Shown here: positions 16,613 to 25,125 of the stretch, in pieces
Numbering within the stretch: position 1 is the stretch's first letter
Layout of the letters: every line of letters starts with the position of its first letter
Assembly (NCBI GenBank): GCA_963840805.1
Contig: CAWJAJ010000017.1
Location: 124,001-188,000, forward strand
Direction: 5' to 3'
Source of the DNA: CADEEN01 sp963840805
GTDB taxonomy: Bacteria; Pseudomonadota; Gammaproteobacteria; Burkholderiales; Burkholderiaceae_C
DNA length: 64,000 nt
Translations under genes and position numbers: made by a program
Notes under the pieces: model-generated
What the model was told of the DNA's origin: nothing
The model's input: only the letters and a program-made list of their open reading frames with translations
The model's database searches: none

Positions 16613-16634
16613 CGCACAGATGGCAACGTGCAGT

Positions 16635-18047
16635 TCATGCCACGCCTCCCCCGAGTTCGACGATGCGCGCGGCGACATGGCCGATCGAGCCGGCGCCCAT
16701 CACGATCACCACGTCGCCGCCGCGGGCGTGCTCGAGCACCGCTTCCGGCAGTGAATCGACGTCGTCGATGAACACCGGATCGACCTTGCCGGCCACACGC
16801 AGCGCACGCGCCAGCGTGCGGCCATCGGCGGCGACGATCGGCGCCTCGCCGGCGGCGTAGACCTCGGTCAGCAGCACCACGTCGGCGCTGCCCAGCACCT
16901 TGACGAAGTCCTCGAAGCAGTCGCGCGTGCGGGTGTAGCGGTGCGGCTGGAAGGCCAGCACCAGGCGCTGGGCCGGGAACGCGCCGCGGGCGGCGGCAAT
17001 CACCGCGGCCATCTCGACCGGGTGGTGGCCGTAATCGTCGACCACCGTGAAGCGGCCCGAGCCGTCGCGCGCGGCGACCTCGCCGCAGCGCTGGAAGCGG
17101 CGGCCGACGCCGGCGAACTGCGCCAGCGCCGCGGCGATCGGCGCATCGGGCAGTTCGAGTTCGGTGGCCACCGCGATCGCCGCCAGCGCGTTCAGCACGT
17201 TGTGCTCGCCGGGCAGGTTCAGCGTGATCTCCAGCGGCGGCAGCGCCGTGCCGTTGCGTCGCTCGGCGGTGAAGCGCATCTGGCCCCCCGGCAGCGCCTG
17301 CACCTGCGTCGCCCGCACCTGGTTGTCGGCACCGAAGCCATAGGCCACGACCGGGCGCGAGACCATCGGCACGATCGAGCGCACGCCCGGGTCGTCGCCG
17401 CAGACGATCGCCGCACCGTAGAACGGCATGCGGTGCAGGAAGTCGACGAACGCGGCCTTCAGCCGCGCGAAGTCGTGGCCGTAGGTGTCCATGTGGTCGG
17501 CGTCGATGTTGGTCACCACCGACAGCACCGGCGTCAGGTTCAGGAACGAGGCGTCGCTCTCGTCGGCCTCGACCACGATGTAATCGCCCGCGCCGAGCCG
17601 CGAGTTGGCGCCGGCGCTGTTGAGCCTGCCGCCGATCACGAACGTCGGGTCGACGCCGGCCTCGGCCAGCACGCTGGCCACCAGCGAGGTCGTCGTCGTC
17701 TTGCCGTGGGTGCCGGCGATCGCGATGCCGCTTTTCAGGCGCATCAGCTCGGCCAGCATCGCCGCGCGCGGCACCACCGGGATGCGGGCGGCGCGGGCGG
17801 CGATGACTTCCGGGTTGCCGCCACCGACCGCGGTCGACGTCACCACGGCACCAGCCCCTTCGATGTGCTTCGCGTCGTGGCCGACGAAGACCTTCACACC
17901 GAGCGAAGCCAGCCGGCGCAGCGTCGGGCTGTCGCTCTGGTCGGAGCCGGACACCGTGTAGCCGAGGTTGTGCAGGATCTCGGCGATGCCGCTCATGCCC
18001 GAGCCGCCGACGCCGACGAAGTGAATGTGCTTGATGGCGTGCTTCAT
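16635..18047 (-). CDS. murC: UDP-N-acetylmuramate--L-alanine ligase
   Basis: A 470-residue cytoplasmic Mur ligase that adds the first residue, L-Ala, to UDP-MurNAc. It has the N-terminal Rossmann loop IHFVGVGGSGMSGIAEIL, ATP P-loop GIAIAGTHGKTTTTSLVA, VVEADESDASFLNLTP, GEHNVLNALAAIAVA, and the C-terminal segment VVDDYGHHPVEM with LAFQPHRYTRTRD. Length and motifs are canonical. The ATG at 18047 overlaps the stop of a 28-codon frame that itself begins on the murG stop codon; that short frame is a degenerate copy of the murC start. Confidence 0.97.
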   Translation of the reverse strand: MKHAIKHIHFVGVGGSGMSGIAEILHNLGYTVSGSDQSDSPTLRRLASLGVKVFVGHDAKHIEGAGAVVTSTAVGGGNPEVIAARAARIPVVPRAAMLAELMRLKSGIAIAGTHGKTTTTSLVASVLAEAGVDPTFVIGGRLNSAGANSRLGAGDYIVVEADESDASFLNLTPVLSVVTNIDADHMDTYGHDFARLKAAFVDFLHRMPFYGAAIVCGDDPGVRSIVPMVSRPVVAYGFGADNQVRATQVQALPGGQMRFTAERRNGTALPPLEITLNLPGEHNVLNALAAIAVATELELPDAPIAAALAQFAGVGRRFQRCGEVAARDGSGRFTVVDDYGHHPVEMAAVIAAARGAFPAQRLVLAFQPHRYTRTRDCFEDFVKVLGSADVVLLTEVYAAGEAPIVAADGRTLARALRVAGKVDPVFIDDVDSLPEAVLEHARGGDVVIVMGAGSIGHVAARIVELGGGVA

Positions 18048-18130
18048 GCGCTCGCTCCGGCACGCCGCACTCGCTTCGTCGGCACTTGTCGATTCACGAC
18101 GAAGTGAATCGGCTTGGTGGCGTGTTTCAT
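18044..18130 (-). CDS. 28-codon leader ORF, degenerate duplicate of the murC start
   Basis: The murG stop (TGA, 18127-18129) overlaps an ATG at 18130 (ATGA). From there a frame runs MKHATKPIHFVVNRQ and then a basic tail, stopping at a TGA that overlaps the real murC ATG (ATGA again). The first 33 bp match the murC 5' end with 5 changes: the peptide MKHATKPIHFV compares with MKHAIKHIHFV. It looks like a tandem duplication of the murC initiation region that now forms a coupling leader between murG and murC. Expression is not proven. Confidence 0.55.
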   Translation of the reverse strand: MKHATKPIHFVVNRQVPTKRVRRAGASA

Positions 18131-19209
18131 CGCGGTCTCACCAGGGCTTCGATCTCATCGGCGACGCGCGCCGCCGCGCGCGGGCGAGCCAGCGCATGCG
18201 CCTTCTCGGCCATCGTCTGCAGCGCGGGTCGGTCCAGGCCCTGCAGCAGTTGCGCCAGGCGCTCGGGTGTCAGTTCGGCCTGCGGCAGGTGGATCGCCGC
18301 GCCGTGCTGGGCCATGAACAGCGCGTTGTCGCGCTGGTGCGCGGTGGTGCTGACGATCAGCGGTACCAGCACGGCCGGCACGCCCCCGGCGCACAGCTCG
18401 CTGACCGTCACCGCGCCGGCGCGGCAGATCATCACGTCGCAGGCCGCCAGCCGCGCGGCCATGTCGTCGATGAATGCCAGCACCTCGACGCCCTCGTGCA
18501 CGCCCGCGCCGGCATAGGCGTCGCGCACGCTGTCGCGCTGCAGTGCGCCGGTCTGATGCACGACCCGCGGCCGCTGCGCGGCGTCGATCAGCGACAGTGC
18601 CTTCGGCACGGTGTCGTTGAGCACCTTGGCGCCCAGGCTGCCGCCGACGACGAGCACGCTGAGCGGCCCGCTGCGGCCGGCATAGCGCTCGGCCGGCGCC
18701 GGCAAGGCCTCGATCTCGGCGCGCACCGGGTTGCCGGTGACGACCGCCCGCTTGTGCGTCGTCGCCGCCGCCCCGTCGAAGCCGAAGGCGATGCGGTCGG
18801 CCACCGGCAGCAGTGCCTTGTTCGACAGCAGCAGCGAGGCATCGGCATTCACCAGCAGCAGCGGTTTGCCGAGCAGCGAAGCCATCAGCCCGCCGGGGAA
18901 GCACACGTAGCCACCCATGCCGAGCACGGCATCGGCGCTGCGCCGCTTCAGCAGCGCGAGGCATTCCCAGAAGGCCTTGAGCAGGCGCAGGCCGCCGGTC
19001 AGCGTGTGCGCCAGGCCCTTGCCGCGCAGGCCGCTGAAGCCGATGCTGTCCAGTGCGATGCCCGCGGCAGGAACCAGGCGCGTTTCCATGCCATCGCGGG
19101 TACCGAGCCAGCTGATGGTCCAGCCTCTGGATTGCATCTCCTTGGCCACTGCGAGGCCGGGAATGATGTGACCTCCGGTGCCGGCGGCCATGATCACGAG
19201 GTGGCTCAT
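18127..19209 (-). CDS. murG: UDP-GlcNAc--undecaprenyl-PP-MurNAc-pentapeptide transferase
   Basis: A 360-residue GT28 glycosyltransferase at the inner face of the membrane that converts lipid I to lipid II. Motifs: VIMAAGTGGHIIPGLAVAKE (G-loop 1), VLGMGGYVCFPGGLMASLLG (G-loop 2), VLVVGGSLGAKVLND (G-loop 3) and ICRAGAVTVSELCAGGVPAVLVPL, the UDP-GlcNAc site. The ATG at 19209 (MSHLVIMAAGTGG) is standard. Upstream, a 436-bp gap with element B separates it from ftsW, where the genes are usually adjacent. Confidence 0.97.
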   Translation of the reverse strand: MSHLVIMAAGTGGHIIPGLAVAKEMQSRGWTISWLGTRDGMETRLVPAAGIALDSIGFSGLRGKGLAHTLTGGLRLLKAFWECLALLKRRSADAVLGMGGYVCFPGGLMASLLGKPLLLVNADASLLLSNKALLPVADRIAFGFDGAAATTHKRAVVTGNPVRAEIEALPAPAERYAGRSGPLSVLVVGGSLGAKVLNDTVPKALSLIDAAQRPRVVHQTGALQRDSVRDAYAGAGVHEGVEVLAFIDDMAARLAACDVMICRAGAVTVSELCAGGVPAVLVPLIVSTTAHQRDNALFMAQHGAAIHLPQAELTPERLAQLLQGLDRPALQTMAEKAHALARPRAAARVADEIEALVRPR

Positions 19210-19228
19210 TTCTCTTGCCTTCCCGGCG

Positions 19229-19641
19229 GGTTCTTCGCATGCGGGAGCCGGCGCCGGGAGTGCCCCGGCGGGCAGTCACTTTCTCTTTGCTGGCTCAAAG
19301 AGAAAGTAACCAAAGAGAAAGAGCCTGAATCCGCATTTGAGGGTGGGTACGCGCGTGGCGCCGGTGCCCTGGATACACACCTGACCCGGTACGGGCTCAA
19401 GTTGCGATTGCAGCGCGGCGCACCGCGCTTGGGCCACAGCAGAGGAACGGGTGACTCAGTGCAATCGCGCGAAAGCCCGGACATCCCCTGGGTGTGCATG
19501 CGAACAAACGACACACCACGCGGACAAGCCCAAACATGGGTATTGGGCCCTCTTTCTTTGGTTACTTTCTTTCTGGGCCAGCAGAAAGAAAGTGACTGCC
19601 CGCCGGGGCACTCCCGGCGCCGACTCGGTACGAGAAGAACC
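19229..19641. repeat. Inverted-repeat element B (MITE-like) in the murG-ftsW gap
   Basis: The core arms lie at 19249-19323 and 19548-19622. They start CGGCGCCGGGAGTGCCCCGG, then GGCAGTCACTTTCT, an inner palindrome around TTTGCTGGC, and AAAGTAACCAAAGA. Short outer matches (GGTTCTTC at 19229-19236, inverse at 19634-19641) extend them. The interior of about 225 bp has no convincing gene. The plan matches element A: GC-rich end, then a CTTTC..GAAAG palindrome, then ACCAAAG followed by an A/G-rich run and CTGAAT. It fills almost the whole 436-bp gap 19210-19645. Confidence 0.8.
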
Positions 19642-19645
19642 GCAT

Positions 19646-20923
19646 TCATGCGCGCCCTCCCCGCATCAAAGAACGATTCTCGATATCGATGCGAATCACG
19701 ATCGCCAGCGAGACCAGATTCATCAGGATCGCCGAGCCGCCATACGACATCAACGGCAACGTCAAGCCCTTGGTCGGCAAGACCCCCAGGTTCACGCCCA
19801 TGTTGATGAAGGCCTGGCCCCCGACCCAGATACCGATGCCCTGCGCCAGCAAGCCGGCGAAGACGCGATCCAGCGCCACCGCCTGGCGGCCGATGTGAAA
19901 AATACGCCGCGTCAGCCAGAAGAACGCCGCCACCACCGCGAACACGCCGACGAAGCCGAGCTCCTCGCCGACCACCGCGAGCAGGAAATCGGTGTGGGCC
20001 TCCGGCAGGTAGTGCAGCTTCTCGACCGAAGACCCCAACCCCTGGCCGAAGATCTCGCCGCGGCCGAAGGCGATCAGCGAATGCGTCAACTGGTAGGCCT
20101 TGCTCTGCGCATAGGCCGGGTTCCACGGATCGAGGTAGGCAAAGATGCGCTCGGCACGCCACGGGCTCAGCACGATCATCAGCACGAAGGCGCCGAGCAG
20201 CACGGCCACCACCAACGCGAACATGCGGCCGTTGACGCCGCCGAGGAACAGGATGCCCAGCGCGATCGCGGCGATGACCATGAAGGCGCCCATGTCGGGC
20301 TCGGCCAGCAGCAGGATGCCGACGAAGGCCAGCGCGATGGCCATCGGCGTGACGGCGTGGAAGAAGTTCTCGCGCGTGTCCATCTTGCGCACCATGTAGC
20401 TGGCGGCGTAGAGCGCCATCGCCAGCTTGGCCAGCTCGCTGGGCTGGAAGTTCATCAGGCCGAGCGGGATCCAGCGCCGCGCACCGTTGACGCCCTTGCC
20501 GATGAAGGGCACCAGCACGAGCACCAGCAAGCCCAGCGCGGCGACGAAGACCCACGGCGCCCACTTCTCCCACAGCGCGACCGGGATCTGCACCACCGCC
20601 AAGGCGGCGACGAAGGCGATCGCCAGCGACAAGGCGTGGCGCGACAGGAAGTGCGTCGGCGCGTAGCGCGCGAATTTCGGGTTGTCGGGCAGCGCCACCG
20701 ACGCCGAATAGACCATCACCATGCCGAGCAGCAACAGGGCCACGACGACCCAGACCAGCGCACGGTCGAAGCCATGCACGTGGCTCGGATGCGCCGCGGT
20801 CGGCCCGACCCAGTCGCGGATCGGCACGTGCGCCGCGGCGCCTTGCGTGCCGGCGAAGCGCGCGCGCAGCGCCGCCCACCACGAAGCCGGCGACGGCAGC
20901 CATTGACGCCACGTGCCGGTCAC
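19646..20923 (-). CDS. ftsW: Peptidoglycan glycosyltransferase FtsW (SEDS family)
   Basis: A 425-residue SEDS polymerase of the divisome, working with FtsI. Ten hydrophobic segments are visible from about residue 55. Signature regions are GVNGARRWIPLGLMNFQPSE, LLLAEPDMGAFMVI, GRGEIFGQGLGSSVEKLHYL (SEDS signature), PEAHTDFLLAVVGEELGFVG and LPLMSYGGSAILMNLV. The start is a GTG at 20923 overlapping the murD stop (GTGA); the roughly 50-residue cytoplasmic N-terminus (WRQWLPSPASWWAAL onward) is on the long side. It follows murD directly, as in the standard dcw order. Confidence 0.95.
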   Translation of the reverse strand: MTGTWRQWLPSPASWWAALRARFAGTQGAAAHVPIRDWVGPTAAHPSHVHGFDRALVWVVVALLLLGMVMVYSASVALPDNPKFARYAPTHFLSRHALSLAIAFVAALAVVQIPVALWEKWAPWVFVAALGLLVLVLVPFIGKGVNGARRWIPLGLMNFQPSELAKLAMALYAASYMVRKMDTRENFFHAVTPMAIALAFVGILLLAEPDMGAFMVIAAIALGILFLGGVNGRMFALVVAVLLGAFVLMIVLSPWRAERIFAYLDPWNPAYAQSKAYQLTHSLIAFGRGEIFGQGLGSSVEKLHYLPEAHTDFLLAVVGEELGFVGVFAVVAAFFWLTRRIFHIGRQAVALDRVFAGLLAQGIGIWVGGQAFINMGVNLGVLPTKGLTLPLMSYGGSAILMNLVSLAIVIRIDIENRSLMRGGRA

Positions 20924-22482
20924 TGCAGCGCTCCCTGCGCCGACGCATGAGCCTGCACCGCGGCGACGAAGACCTCGGCGCGGTGGCCGTAGTTGCGGAA
21001 CATGTCGAGGCTGGCGCAGGCCGGACTCAACAGCACCGCGTCGCCGGGCTGCGCCTGCGCGAAGCACCAGGCGGTGGCGGCCTCCAGCGTGTCGTGGCGC
21101 TGCATCGCCACGCCGGTGCCGGTCAGTGCCGCGGCAAGCGCCAGCGCATCGCGCCCGATCAGCGCCACGGCCCGTGCATGTTGTGCCACCGGCGCGGCCA
21201 GCGGCGAGAAGTCCTGGCCCTTGCCGTCGCCGCCGAGGATCACCGCCAGCTTGCCCGGCGCCTTGTCGGCCCCCAGGCCCTGCAATGCGGCGACCGTGGC
21301 GCCGACGTTGGTGCCCTTGCTGTCGTCGAAGGCCTCGACGCCGCCGACGCTGGCCACGAAGGCCACGCGGTGCGGCTCGCCGCGGTATTCGCGCAGCGCG
21401 TGCAGCATCGGCGCCAGCGGGCAGCCGATCGCGGTGGCCAGCGCCAGCGCGGCCAGCGCGTTGGCCGCGTTGTGGCGACCGCGGATGCGCAGCGCATCGG
21501 CCGGCATCAGGTGCTGCAGGTGCACCTCGTCGGCCGGCAATGACTCGCTGCGCCGGCGTGGCTTGCCGACGTCGTCGCCAGGCAACGCGCGCACCAGCCA
21601 GGCCATGCCGTTGTCGACGACCAGGCCGAAGTCGCCCGGTGCGCGCGGCGCATCGAGGCCGAAGCGGATCACCTCGCGCGGCACCGTCGGCGCAGGCCGG
21701 CCCCGCCCGGCCTTGGCGAGTGCAGGCGCCGGCACCATCGCCTCGACGCGCGGATCGTCGCGATTGATCACCATCACGGCACGCTCGCCGAACACGCGGG
21801 CCTTGGCGCCTGCATAGGCCTCGATCGAGCCATGCCAGTCGAGGTGGTCCTGCGTGACGTTGAGCACCGTGGCAGCGGCCGGCTCGAAATCGCGCACGCC
21901 GTCGAGCTGGAAGCTCGAAAGCTCGAGCACCCACACCTCCGGCAGTGGCAGCGGCGCGCCATCGTCGCCGACGGCGTCGAGCGCGGCGGCCAGCGTGTCG
22001 AGCATCGTCGGCCCGATGTTGCCGGCCAATGCCACGCGCCTGCCGCTGCGCTCGACGAGCAGCGCCGTCAGCGCGCTGGTGGTGGTCTTGCCGTTGGTGC
22101 CGGTGACGGCGATGAGCTTCGGCGCGTAATCGCGTTCGTGCCGCAGTTCGGCCAGCGCCCGCGTGAACAGATCGAGTTCGCCCTGCACCGCGATGCCTTG
22201 CGCCCGCGCCGCGGCGAGCGGCACCGCGATGCGCTCGTCGTGCGGCGCCAGGCCGGGGCTCTTCAGCACCAGTTGCACGCCCTGCAGCGCCGCCTTGTCG
22301 AGCGTGCCGCCGAAGTGCACCGCGGCGGGCGCCGCCAGCGTCAGGGCCGCGGCCTGCGGCGGCACCTCGCGCGAATCCCACACCCGCACGCCGGCGCCGT
22401 GGCTGGCACACCAGGTGGCCATCGCCAGGCCCGATTCACCGAGGCCGAGCACGAGGACGGACAGGCCGTGCAGATGATTCAT
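20920..22482 (-). CDS. murD: UDP-N-acetylmuramoylalanine--D-glutamate ligase
   Basis: A 520-residue Mur ligase adding D-Glu to UDP-MurNAc-L-Ala. Motifs: VLVLGLGESGLAMATWCA, KLIAVTGTNGKTTTSALTALL (P-loop), EVWVLELSSFQLDGV, LNVTQDHLDWHGSIEAYAGAK, GRHNAANALAALALA, FDDSKGTNVGATVAAL and LSPACASLDMFRNYGHR. It is about 70 residues longer than E. coli MurD; insertions appear around DAVGDDGAPLPLPE and in the linker near LVRALPGDDVGKPRRR. The ATG at 22482 directly abuts the hairpin copy at 22483-22517, whose 3' arm (GGGAGCCGAG on the coding strand) carries the only plausible Shine-Dalgarno. Confidence 0.97.
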   Translation of the reverse strand: MNHLHGLSVLVLGLGESGLAMATWCASHGAGVRVWDSREVPPQAAALTLAAPAAVHFGGTLDKAALQGVQLVLKSPGLAPHDERIAVPLAAARAQGIAVQGELDLFTRALAELRHERDYAPKLIAVTGTNGKTTTSALTALLVERSGRRVALAGNIGPTMLDTLAAALDAVGDDGAPLPLPEVWVLELSSFQLDGVRDFEPAAATVLNVTQDHLDWHGSIEAYAGAKARVFGERAVMVINRDDPRVEAMVPAPALAKAGRGRPAPTVPREVIRFGLDAPRAPGDFGLVVDNGMAWLVRALPGDDVGKPRRRSESLPADEVHLQHLMPADALRIRGRHNAANALAALALATAIGCPLAPMLHALREYRGEPHRVAFVASVGGVEAFDDSKGTNVGATVAALQGLGADKAPGKLAVILGGDGKGQDFSPLAAPVAQHARAVALIGRDALALAAALTGTGVAMQRHDTLEAATAWCFAQAQPGDAVLLSPACASLDMFRNYGHRAEVFVAAVQAHASAQGALQ

Positions 22483-22533
22483 CTCGGCTCCCGCCGGGCC
22501 GCCCCAAGGGAGCCGAGCGCCTCCCCGGGAGGC
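22483..22533. repeat. Conserved-core hairpin repeat, copy 2, abutting the murD start
   Basis: A perfect 10-bp stem CTCGGCTCCC (22483-22492) with GGGAGCCGAG (22508-22517) flanks the 15-nt core GCCGGGCCGCCCCAA (22493-22507), identical to copy 1 while the stem differs completely. The companion palindrome CCTCCCCGGGAGG follows (22521-22533). On the coding (minus) strand the stem ends at the base before the murD ATG. The GGGAG Shine-Dalgarno is therefore inside the stem and would be masked when folded. Confidence 0.8.
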
Positions 22534-22561
22534 CGCGAACGAAGTGAGCTGGGAGGCACCA

Positions 22562-23743
22562 TCACCGCAATTTCAGGCTCGCCAGTCCGACCAGACACAG
22601 CAGCATCGTGATGATCCAGAAGCGGATCACGACCTGCGTCTCGCGCCAGCCGCTCTTTTCGAAGTGGTGGTGCAGCGGCGCCATCTTGAACAGGCGCAGG
22701 CCGGTGCCGGTCTGGCGCCGGGTCCATTTGAACCAGGCCACCTGCAGCATCACCGACAGCGCCTCGACGACGAAGATGCCGCCCATGATGGCGAGCACGA
22801 TCTCCTGGCGCGTGATGACGGCGATGGTGCCGAGCGCGCCGCCGAGCGAGAGCGCGCCGACGTCGCCCATGAAGACCTGCGCCGGGTGGGCGTTGAACCA
22901 GAGGAAGGCCAGGCCCGCACCGGCCATCGCGGCGCAGAAGATCAGCAACTCGCCGGCGCCGGGAATGTAGGGGAACAGCAGGTACTTGCTGTAGACCGAG
23001 CTGCCGACCACGTAGGCGAAGACACCGAGCGCCGAGCCGACCATCACCACCGGCATGATCGCCAGGCCATCGAGCCCATCGGTCAGGTTGACGGCATTGC
23101 TGGCGCCGACGATCACGAGGTACGTCAGGATGATGAAGCCCCACACGCCGAGCGGATAGCTGATGGTCTTGAAGAACGGCACCAGCAGGTCGGCATTGGG
23201 CGGCAGCGGCGTCGAGAAGCCGCTCCTCACCCAACGCATGAACAACTCGAGCACCCGCAGGTTCGAGCTTTCCGAGACCGCGAAGCACAGGTAGAACGCC
23301 GCCATCAGGCCGATCAGCGACTGCCAGAAATACTTCTCGCGCGAGCGCATGCCCTCGGGGTCCTTGTGCACCACCTTGCGCCAGTCGTCGATCCAGCCGA
23401 TGCCGCCGAAACCGAAGGTGACCAGCATCACGATCCAGACGAAGCGGTTGCTCCAGTCGAACCACAGCAGCGTCGACACGCCGATGCCGATCAGCACCAG
23501 CACGCCGCCCATCGTCGGCGTGCCGCTCTTGGCGATATGTGCCTGCACGCCGTAATCACGGATCGGCTGGCCGATCTTCATCTCGGTGAGGCGGCGGATG
23601 ACCCAGGGCCCGAACGCCAGGCCGATCAGCAGCGCGGTCAGCGCGGCCAGCACGGCGCGGAAGGTCAGGTACTGGAACACGCGCAGGAAGCCGAGCTGCT
23701 CGGGGTAGAGCGACTGCAGCCATTGGCTGAGACTGAGCAGCAT
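22562..23743 (-). CDS. mraY: Phospho-N-acetylmuramoyl-pentapeptide transferase
   Basis: A 393-residue, ten-helix integral membrane enzyme making lipid I from UDP-MurNAc-pentapeptide and undecaprenyl phosphate. Motifs: GQPIRDYGVQAHIAKSGTPT, TFGFGGIGWIDDWRKVVHK (catalytic DD region), SNAVNLTDGLDGLAI, FNAHPAQVFMGDVGALSLGG and the cytoplasmic MAPLHHHFEKSGWRETQVV. The ATG at 23743 overlaps the murF stop (TGATG), the usual coupling. Length is slightly above the typical 360 because of an insertion around LFMRWVRSGFSTPLPPN. Confidence 0.97.
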   Translation of the reverse strand: MLLSLSQWLQSLYPEQLGFLRVFQYLTFRAVLAALTALLIGLAFGPWVIRRLTEMKIGQPIRDYGVQAHIAKSGTPTMGGVLVLIGIGVSTLLWFDWSNRFVWIVMLVTFGFGGIGWIDDWRKVVHKDPEGMRSREKYFWQSLIGLMAAFYLCFAVSESSNLRVLELFMRWVRSGFSTPLPPNADLLVPFFKTISYPLGVWGFIILTYLVIVGASNAVNLTDGLDGLAIMPVVMVGSALGVFAYVVGSSVYSKYLLFPYIPGAGELLIFCAAMAGAGLAFLWFNAHPAQVFMGDVGALSLGGALGTIAVITRQEIVLAIMGGIFVVEALSVMLQVAWFKWTRRQTGTGLRLFKMAPLHHHFEKSGWRETQVVIRFWIITMLLCLVGLASLKLR

Positions 23744-25125
23744 CAGGCGATCCCCTGCATCATGGCCTGCACCACGCGTTCCATGGCCATGAAGCGCGAG
23801 CCCTTGACCAGCACCGAGGCCGCGGCCGGCAGCTCGGCGCGCGCGGCGATCAGCGCCGGCACGTCGGCGAAGTGCCGCGCCGCCGCGCCGAACGCCTGCA
23901 CGGCATGCAGGCTCTGCGCGCCGGCACACCACAGGTGCTCGATGCCGCGCTCGCGCGCATAGGCACCGACCTCGGCGTGGAAGGCCGGGCCGCGGTCGCC
24001 GACTTCGCCCATGTCGCCGAGCACCAGCAGGCGCGGCGCGTGCATCGCCGCCAGCACATCGATGGCGGCGCGCACCGAATCCGGATTGGCGTTGTAGCTG
24101 TCGTCGACCAGCGCGACGCGCACGTCGTGCAACGTCGCCGACTTCAGCTGCGACCGGCCCTTCACCGGCACGAAGGCCTCGAGGCCGCGCCGCACGCTGG
24201 CCAGCGGTGCGCCGGCCGCCAGCGCGCAGGCGGTGGCGGCCAGCGCGTTCTTGACGTTGTGCACGCCGGCCAGCCGCAGCGCCAGCGAGGCCGGGCCGGC
24301 GGGCGTGTGCAGCACGAGGGCCCAGTGCGGGCCGGTCTGGTCCTCGACCCACATCGCGTCGGCGGTGACGTCGGCAGCGCCCTTGAGGGCAAACGTCAAC
24401 TGCGGTCGCCGCCCAGCCAGGTCGTGCCACAGCGGCGCATGGTCGTCGTCGGCCGGGTAGACCGCTGTACCGGCGGCGCCGAGGGCGACGATGGCGGCAC
24501 CGTTTTCGCGCGCCACCGCCGCGACGCTGGCCATGAACTCCTGGTGTTCGCGCTGCGCGTTGTTGACCAGCGCGATGGTCGGCTGCGCGATGCGGGCCAG
24601 CAGTGCGATCTCGCCCGGGTGGTTCATGCCCAGCTCGACGACGCCGGCGCGGTGCCAGCACGTCTCGTCCTGGCGCAGTCGCAACAGCGTCAGCGGCACG
24701 CCGATGTGGTTGTTCAGGTTGCCTTCGGTGGCGAGTGCGCCGTCGCCGAGCCAGGCGCGCAGGATCGCCGCGATCATCTGCGTCACGGTGGTCTTGCCGT
24801 TGCTGCCGGTGACGGCGATGAGTGGCAGCTCGAAGCGCGCGCGCCACCCGCCGGCGAGCTGTTGCAGCGCCAGCAGGCTGTCCGTCACCTGCAGGCCCGG
24901 CAGGCCAGCCTCCGACAGGCCACGCTCGGCCAGTGCCGCGGCAGCGCCCTTGGCGCGGGCGCCGGCCAGCATGGCGTGGCCGTCGAAGCGTTCGCCTTTC
25001 AACGCCACGAACAGGTCGCCGGCACGCAACGTGCGGGTGTCGCTGTGCACGCGTGCGAGCGGCGTCTCGGCGTCGCCGACGAGCGTCGAGCCCGGCAGCA
25101 ACGCGTGGGCCTGCGCCAGCGTCAT
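23743..25125 (-). CDS. murF: UDP-MurNAc-tripeptide--D-alanyl-D-alanine ligase
   Basis: A 460-residue Mur ligase that adds the D-Ala-D-Ala made by DdlB. It shows an N-terminal substrate domain (SDTRTLRAGDLFVALKGERF), P-loop LIAVTGSNGKTTVTQMIAAIL, EGNLNNHIGVPLTLLRL, VVELGMNHPGEIALL, GVHNVKNALAATACALAAG and VDDSYNANPDSVRAAIDVL. The ATG at 25125 (MTLAQAHALLPG) shares bases with the murE stop (TGATG). It sits between murE and mraY as usual. Confidence 0.97.
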   Translation of the reverse strand: MTLAQAHALLPGSTLVGDAETPLARVHSDTRTLRAGDLFVALKGERFDGHAMLAGARAKGAAAALAERGLSEAGLPGLQVTDSLLALQQLAGGWRARFELPLIAVTGSNGKTTVTQMIAAILRAWLGDGALATEGNLNNHIGVPLTLLRLRQDETCWHRAGVVELGMNHPGEIALLARIAQPTIALVNNAQREHQEFMASVAAVARENGAAIVALGAAGTAVYPADDDHAPLWHDLAGRRPQLTFALKGAADVTADAMWVEDQTGPHWALVLHTPAGPASLALRLAGVHNVKNALAATACALAAGAPLASVRRGLEAFVPVKGRSQLKSATLHDVRVALVDDSYNANPDSVRAAIDVLAAMHAPRLLVLGDMGEVGDRGPAFHAEVGAYARERGIEHLWCAGAQSLHAVQAFGAAARHFADVPALIAARAELPAAASVLVKGSRFMAMERVVQAMMQGIA

